Origin: Hymenoscyphus infarciens
Lineage: Eukaryota > Ascomycota > Leotiomycetes > Helotiales > Helotiaceae
Length of the DNA stretch: 11,739 nucleotides
Reading direction: 5' to 3'
NCBI GenBank assembly: GCA_001414345.1
Contig: LLCB01000705.1
Location: forward strand, 1 to 11,739
Shown here: piece after piece, positions 10,162 through 11,739 of the stretch
Layout of the letters: each line of letters begins with the position of its first letter
How positions within the stretch are numbered: the first letter of the stretch is position 1
Notes under the pieces: generated by a model
Database searches by the model: none
What the model was told of the DNA's origin: nothing
The model's input: the letters and a program-made list of their open reading frames with translations, nothing else
Position numbers and translations under genes: made by a program

Positions 10162-10560
10162 ACCTCTAATATTATAAATTTAGCTTTAGAGACTATTAAA
10201 AGTAGTCTTAGTATAGCTAGATTCTCTTATATATATATTAATAATATGTTTTATATCGCTTATAATTTAATTATATATATAGGATATAAACCTAAGTATT
10301 AAAAATTTAAGCTAGTTATAATCTAGCTTCTAGCTAATACTAAAGAAGATATGTTAGAACTTCTCTTATCTCTTATTCTCTTAACCTTTATTTAAGTTAT
10401 ATAATTCTAGAAATAATATAAAGTCGCTAAAGTAACTCTTAAGACCTAGGTAGCTAAATTAAAGAGAAATTACTAAAAGAGTACTAAGAAAACCTAAGAG
10501 AGACTTATAGCTTCGGCTTAGGCACTTAGAGAGTAGGCTAAGAGATAGTATAGTAATATT
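10162..10560 (+). pseudogene. Coding relic with coiled-coil-like end (+)
   Basis: A + strand frame opens after two TAG codons (10156-10161). It has a 46-codon stop-free run to 10299, then 12 stops in the following 87 codons. The 3' part has a helical, basic coiled-coil character (pieces VAKLKRNY, KSTKKT, ERLIASA, ALRE), with stops at positions where glutamine or tryptophan would fit. The frame matches the competing + strand Ser/Asn-rich reading of the adjacent 9823-10107 region, so the two could be one protein with a disordered N-terminal part and a coiled-coil C-terminal part. No family is recognised. Confidence 0.35.
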
Positions 10561-10991
10561 TAAAGTATTATAAGTATTTAGCGTAGCTCTTATTAAAGTA
10601 TAATATATATCTTTACTTAGCTCTTTTTAGAGATTTATAGCTATTATTATAAGGCTTACTATAGTTTAGATAAATGTATATAAGTCTTAGGCTATTAACT
10701 TTAACTAATATCTAAGGCTTTTCTTTCTTTTTCTTTACTTACTATCTAATTATATACTATTTTTATAAGTTTAATTATATTACTAAGATAGAGTAAGAGC
10801 TTTCTCTATTTCTCTCTTCTATTCTTTATAAAGGAAGCTATCTTTATTAAGATAGATCTAAGGCTAAAGTTATTATACGTTTAGTATAAATATAGTTTAT
10901 AAGGAGTTTTAAATTCTTATTTAATATAAATTAAGGATAGAGTTTTCTATATATATTTTAAATAGTTGTTTTAGCTAGACTTAGGTAGTAA
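10561..10991. other. TA-rich stretch without a supportable gene
   Basis: No low-stop frame of useful length was seen. From about 10786 a + strand frame in phase with the next relic starts to give short open pieces, so that relic may begin here. No repeat or RNA gene was recognised. Confidence 0.4.
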
Positions 10992-11465
10992 TATATAGTT
11001 AAAATAAATGTTAAGATATCTAAAAATATAGTAATTAACTTAGGTACTCTTAAATTAAGTAGAAAGAGTCGATATACTACTACTTTTAACTAAAAAGACT
11101 AGATATACCTCTTTCTTAAAAGAGAAGTATCTTAGTAGATAGATTTTTATCCTTTATTATTTTATTTATATAAATATAACTAGAAATTAGTAAACTATAT
11201 AAATTTACCTACTTCTACGTTATCTACTTCTTATACTTTATAAGTTACTTTAAGAATCCTATTAAGATAGTTGAATCTAATTCTTTTACTTACTACTTTT
11301 AATACTATTAGACTCTCTCGAGTACCTAGATTAAGAGTATAAGATATCTTAGGCTACTATTACTTAAATAATATTATTAATTTCTAATAGAGTAGTATCT
11401 ATACTAATCTCTACCTCGCCGGCTACTTAAAACTAATCGGTTTATATATATTAATTACTTATAAG
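10992..11465 (+). pseudogene. Coding relic abutting the right array (+)
   Basis: A + strand frame has about ten stops in 158 codons (6 percent), with long open pieces: ISKNIVINLGTLKLSRKSRY, INLPTSTLSTSYTL, LTTFNTIRLSRVPRLRV and SSIYTNLYLAGYLKLIGL. It runs into the first palindrome of the right array, where TAG at 11466-11468 ends it. A retained CpG-rich spot (11417-11439) lies near its end. The product is unknown. The gene was probably truncated by, or originally ended near, the array. Confidence 0.35.
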
Positions 11466-11739
11466 TAGTAGAACTACTTAAAAGTAATCTTTTCCTATAT
11501 ATTATTAACTTTTAAGTAGTTCTACTACTTAAAAGTAAATCTTTATTATATATTTATATCTTTTAAGTAGTTCTACTACTTAAAAGTAATCTTTTACTAT
11601 ATATTTATAACTTTTAAGTAGTTCTACTACTTAAAAGTAAATCTCTATTATATATTTATAACTTTTAAGTAGTTCTACTACTTAAAAGTAATCTTTTACT
11701 ATATATTTATAACTTTTAAGTAGTTCTACTACTTAAAAG
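11458..11739. repeat. Right palindromic minisatellite, exact 51-bp period, six cores
   Basis: Six 27-bp palindromic cores lie at 11458-11484, 11509-11535, 11560-11586, 11611-11637, 11662-11688 and 11713-11739, each start 51 bp after the last. Cores 2-6 are identical: arm CTTTTAAGTAGT, loop TCT, arm ACTACTTAAAAG, a perfect 12-bp inverted repeat. Core 1 has loop AGA and one arm mismatch. The 24-bp spacers alternate between a type starting TAATCTTTT (after cores 1, 3, 5) and a type starting TAAATCT (after cores 2, 4), so the true repeat is a 102-bp dimer; the spacers after cores 3 and 5 are identical. The window ends on the last base of a core, so the array may continue. Confidence 0.95.

Larger units (their letters stand above)
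1..11739. other. RIP-saturated AT-rich block (whole window)
   Basis: Hand count on the + strand gives 12 CA and 35 TG in the whole window. There is none in the first 1,395 bases and none after 11,273. AC, GT, CT, AG and CG persist, so the loss is specific to CpA and its complement, with TA taking their place. This is the signature of repeat-induced point mutation in Pezizomycotina. One consequence is that stop codons are almost all TAA/TAG (only five TGA trinucleotides on the + strand), so coding relics must be judged by stop density and not by open frames. No intact gene is expected or seen. Alternatives considered are mitochondrial DNA and an AT-rich protist genome, but neither removes CA/TG selectively. 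Confidence 0.9.

Noticed and set aside
1..11739. Mitochondrial or apicomplexan-type AT-rich DNA
   Set aside because: Those genomes are AT-rich without selective loss of CA and TG; here the depletion is dinucleotide-specific while CG and AC/GT persist.
11458..11739. Telomeric repeat array
   Set aside because: The 51-bp palindromic unit has no short G-rich telomere-type motif; a subtelomeric position is possible but not shown.

Overview
The window looks like a block of extremely AT-rich, mutation-saturated DNA from a filamentous ascomycete (Pezizomycotina) nuclear genome. The basis is dinucleotide content. By hand count of the + strand there are only 12 CA and 35 TG in 11,739 bases, while TA is everywhere, AC, GT, CT and AG remain common, and CG is still present. 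CpG-methylation decay would remove CG and raise CA/TG, so this is the opposite pattern. It is the expected end state of repeat-induced point mutation (RIP), which turns CpA into TpA on both strands. The species cannot be told from the sequence, and no intact gene, tRNA, rRNA or CRISPR array is visible.

Layout. Positions 1-430 hold a 51-bp-period minisatellite, each unit carrying a 27-bp hairpin-like palindrome. From about 431 to 11,457 the DNA is TA-rich with scattered protein-coding relics full of TAA/TAG, the codons RIP makes from CAA, CAG and TGG. The best relic is on the - strand, 9113 down to about 7290: one reading frame is kept for about 600 codons, including 150 codons with only three stops and a lysine-rich, 85-codon stop-free run. 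It may continue into a triplicated 132-bp repeat at 6586-6960. Weaker relics are at 1739-2450 (-), 5362-6048 (+), 9823-10107 (-), 10162-10560 (+) and 10992-11465 (+). A 138-bp repeat lies at 9851-10058. Positions 11,458-11,739 hold a second array with the same 51-bp period and the same 12-bp palindrome arms as the left one, but with the 3-base loop in the opposite sense.

Interpretation (inference). This is a heterochromatin-like AT isochore, as found in subtelomeric, centromeric or transposon-rich compartments. It is made of old mobile or duplicated sequence inactivated by RIP and lies between two related palindromic arrays. The arrays could be sub-terminal repeats of one large element, or simply a satellite abundant in this genome. 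I could not assign any relic to a named transposon or protein family.
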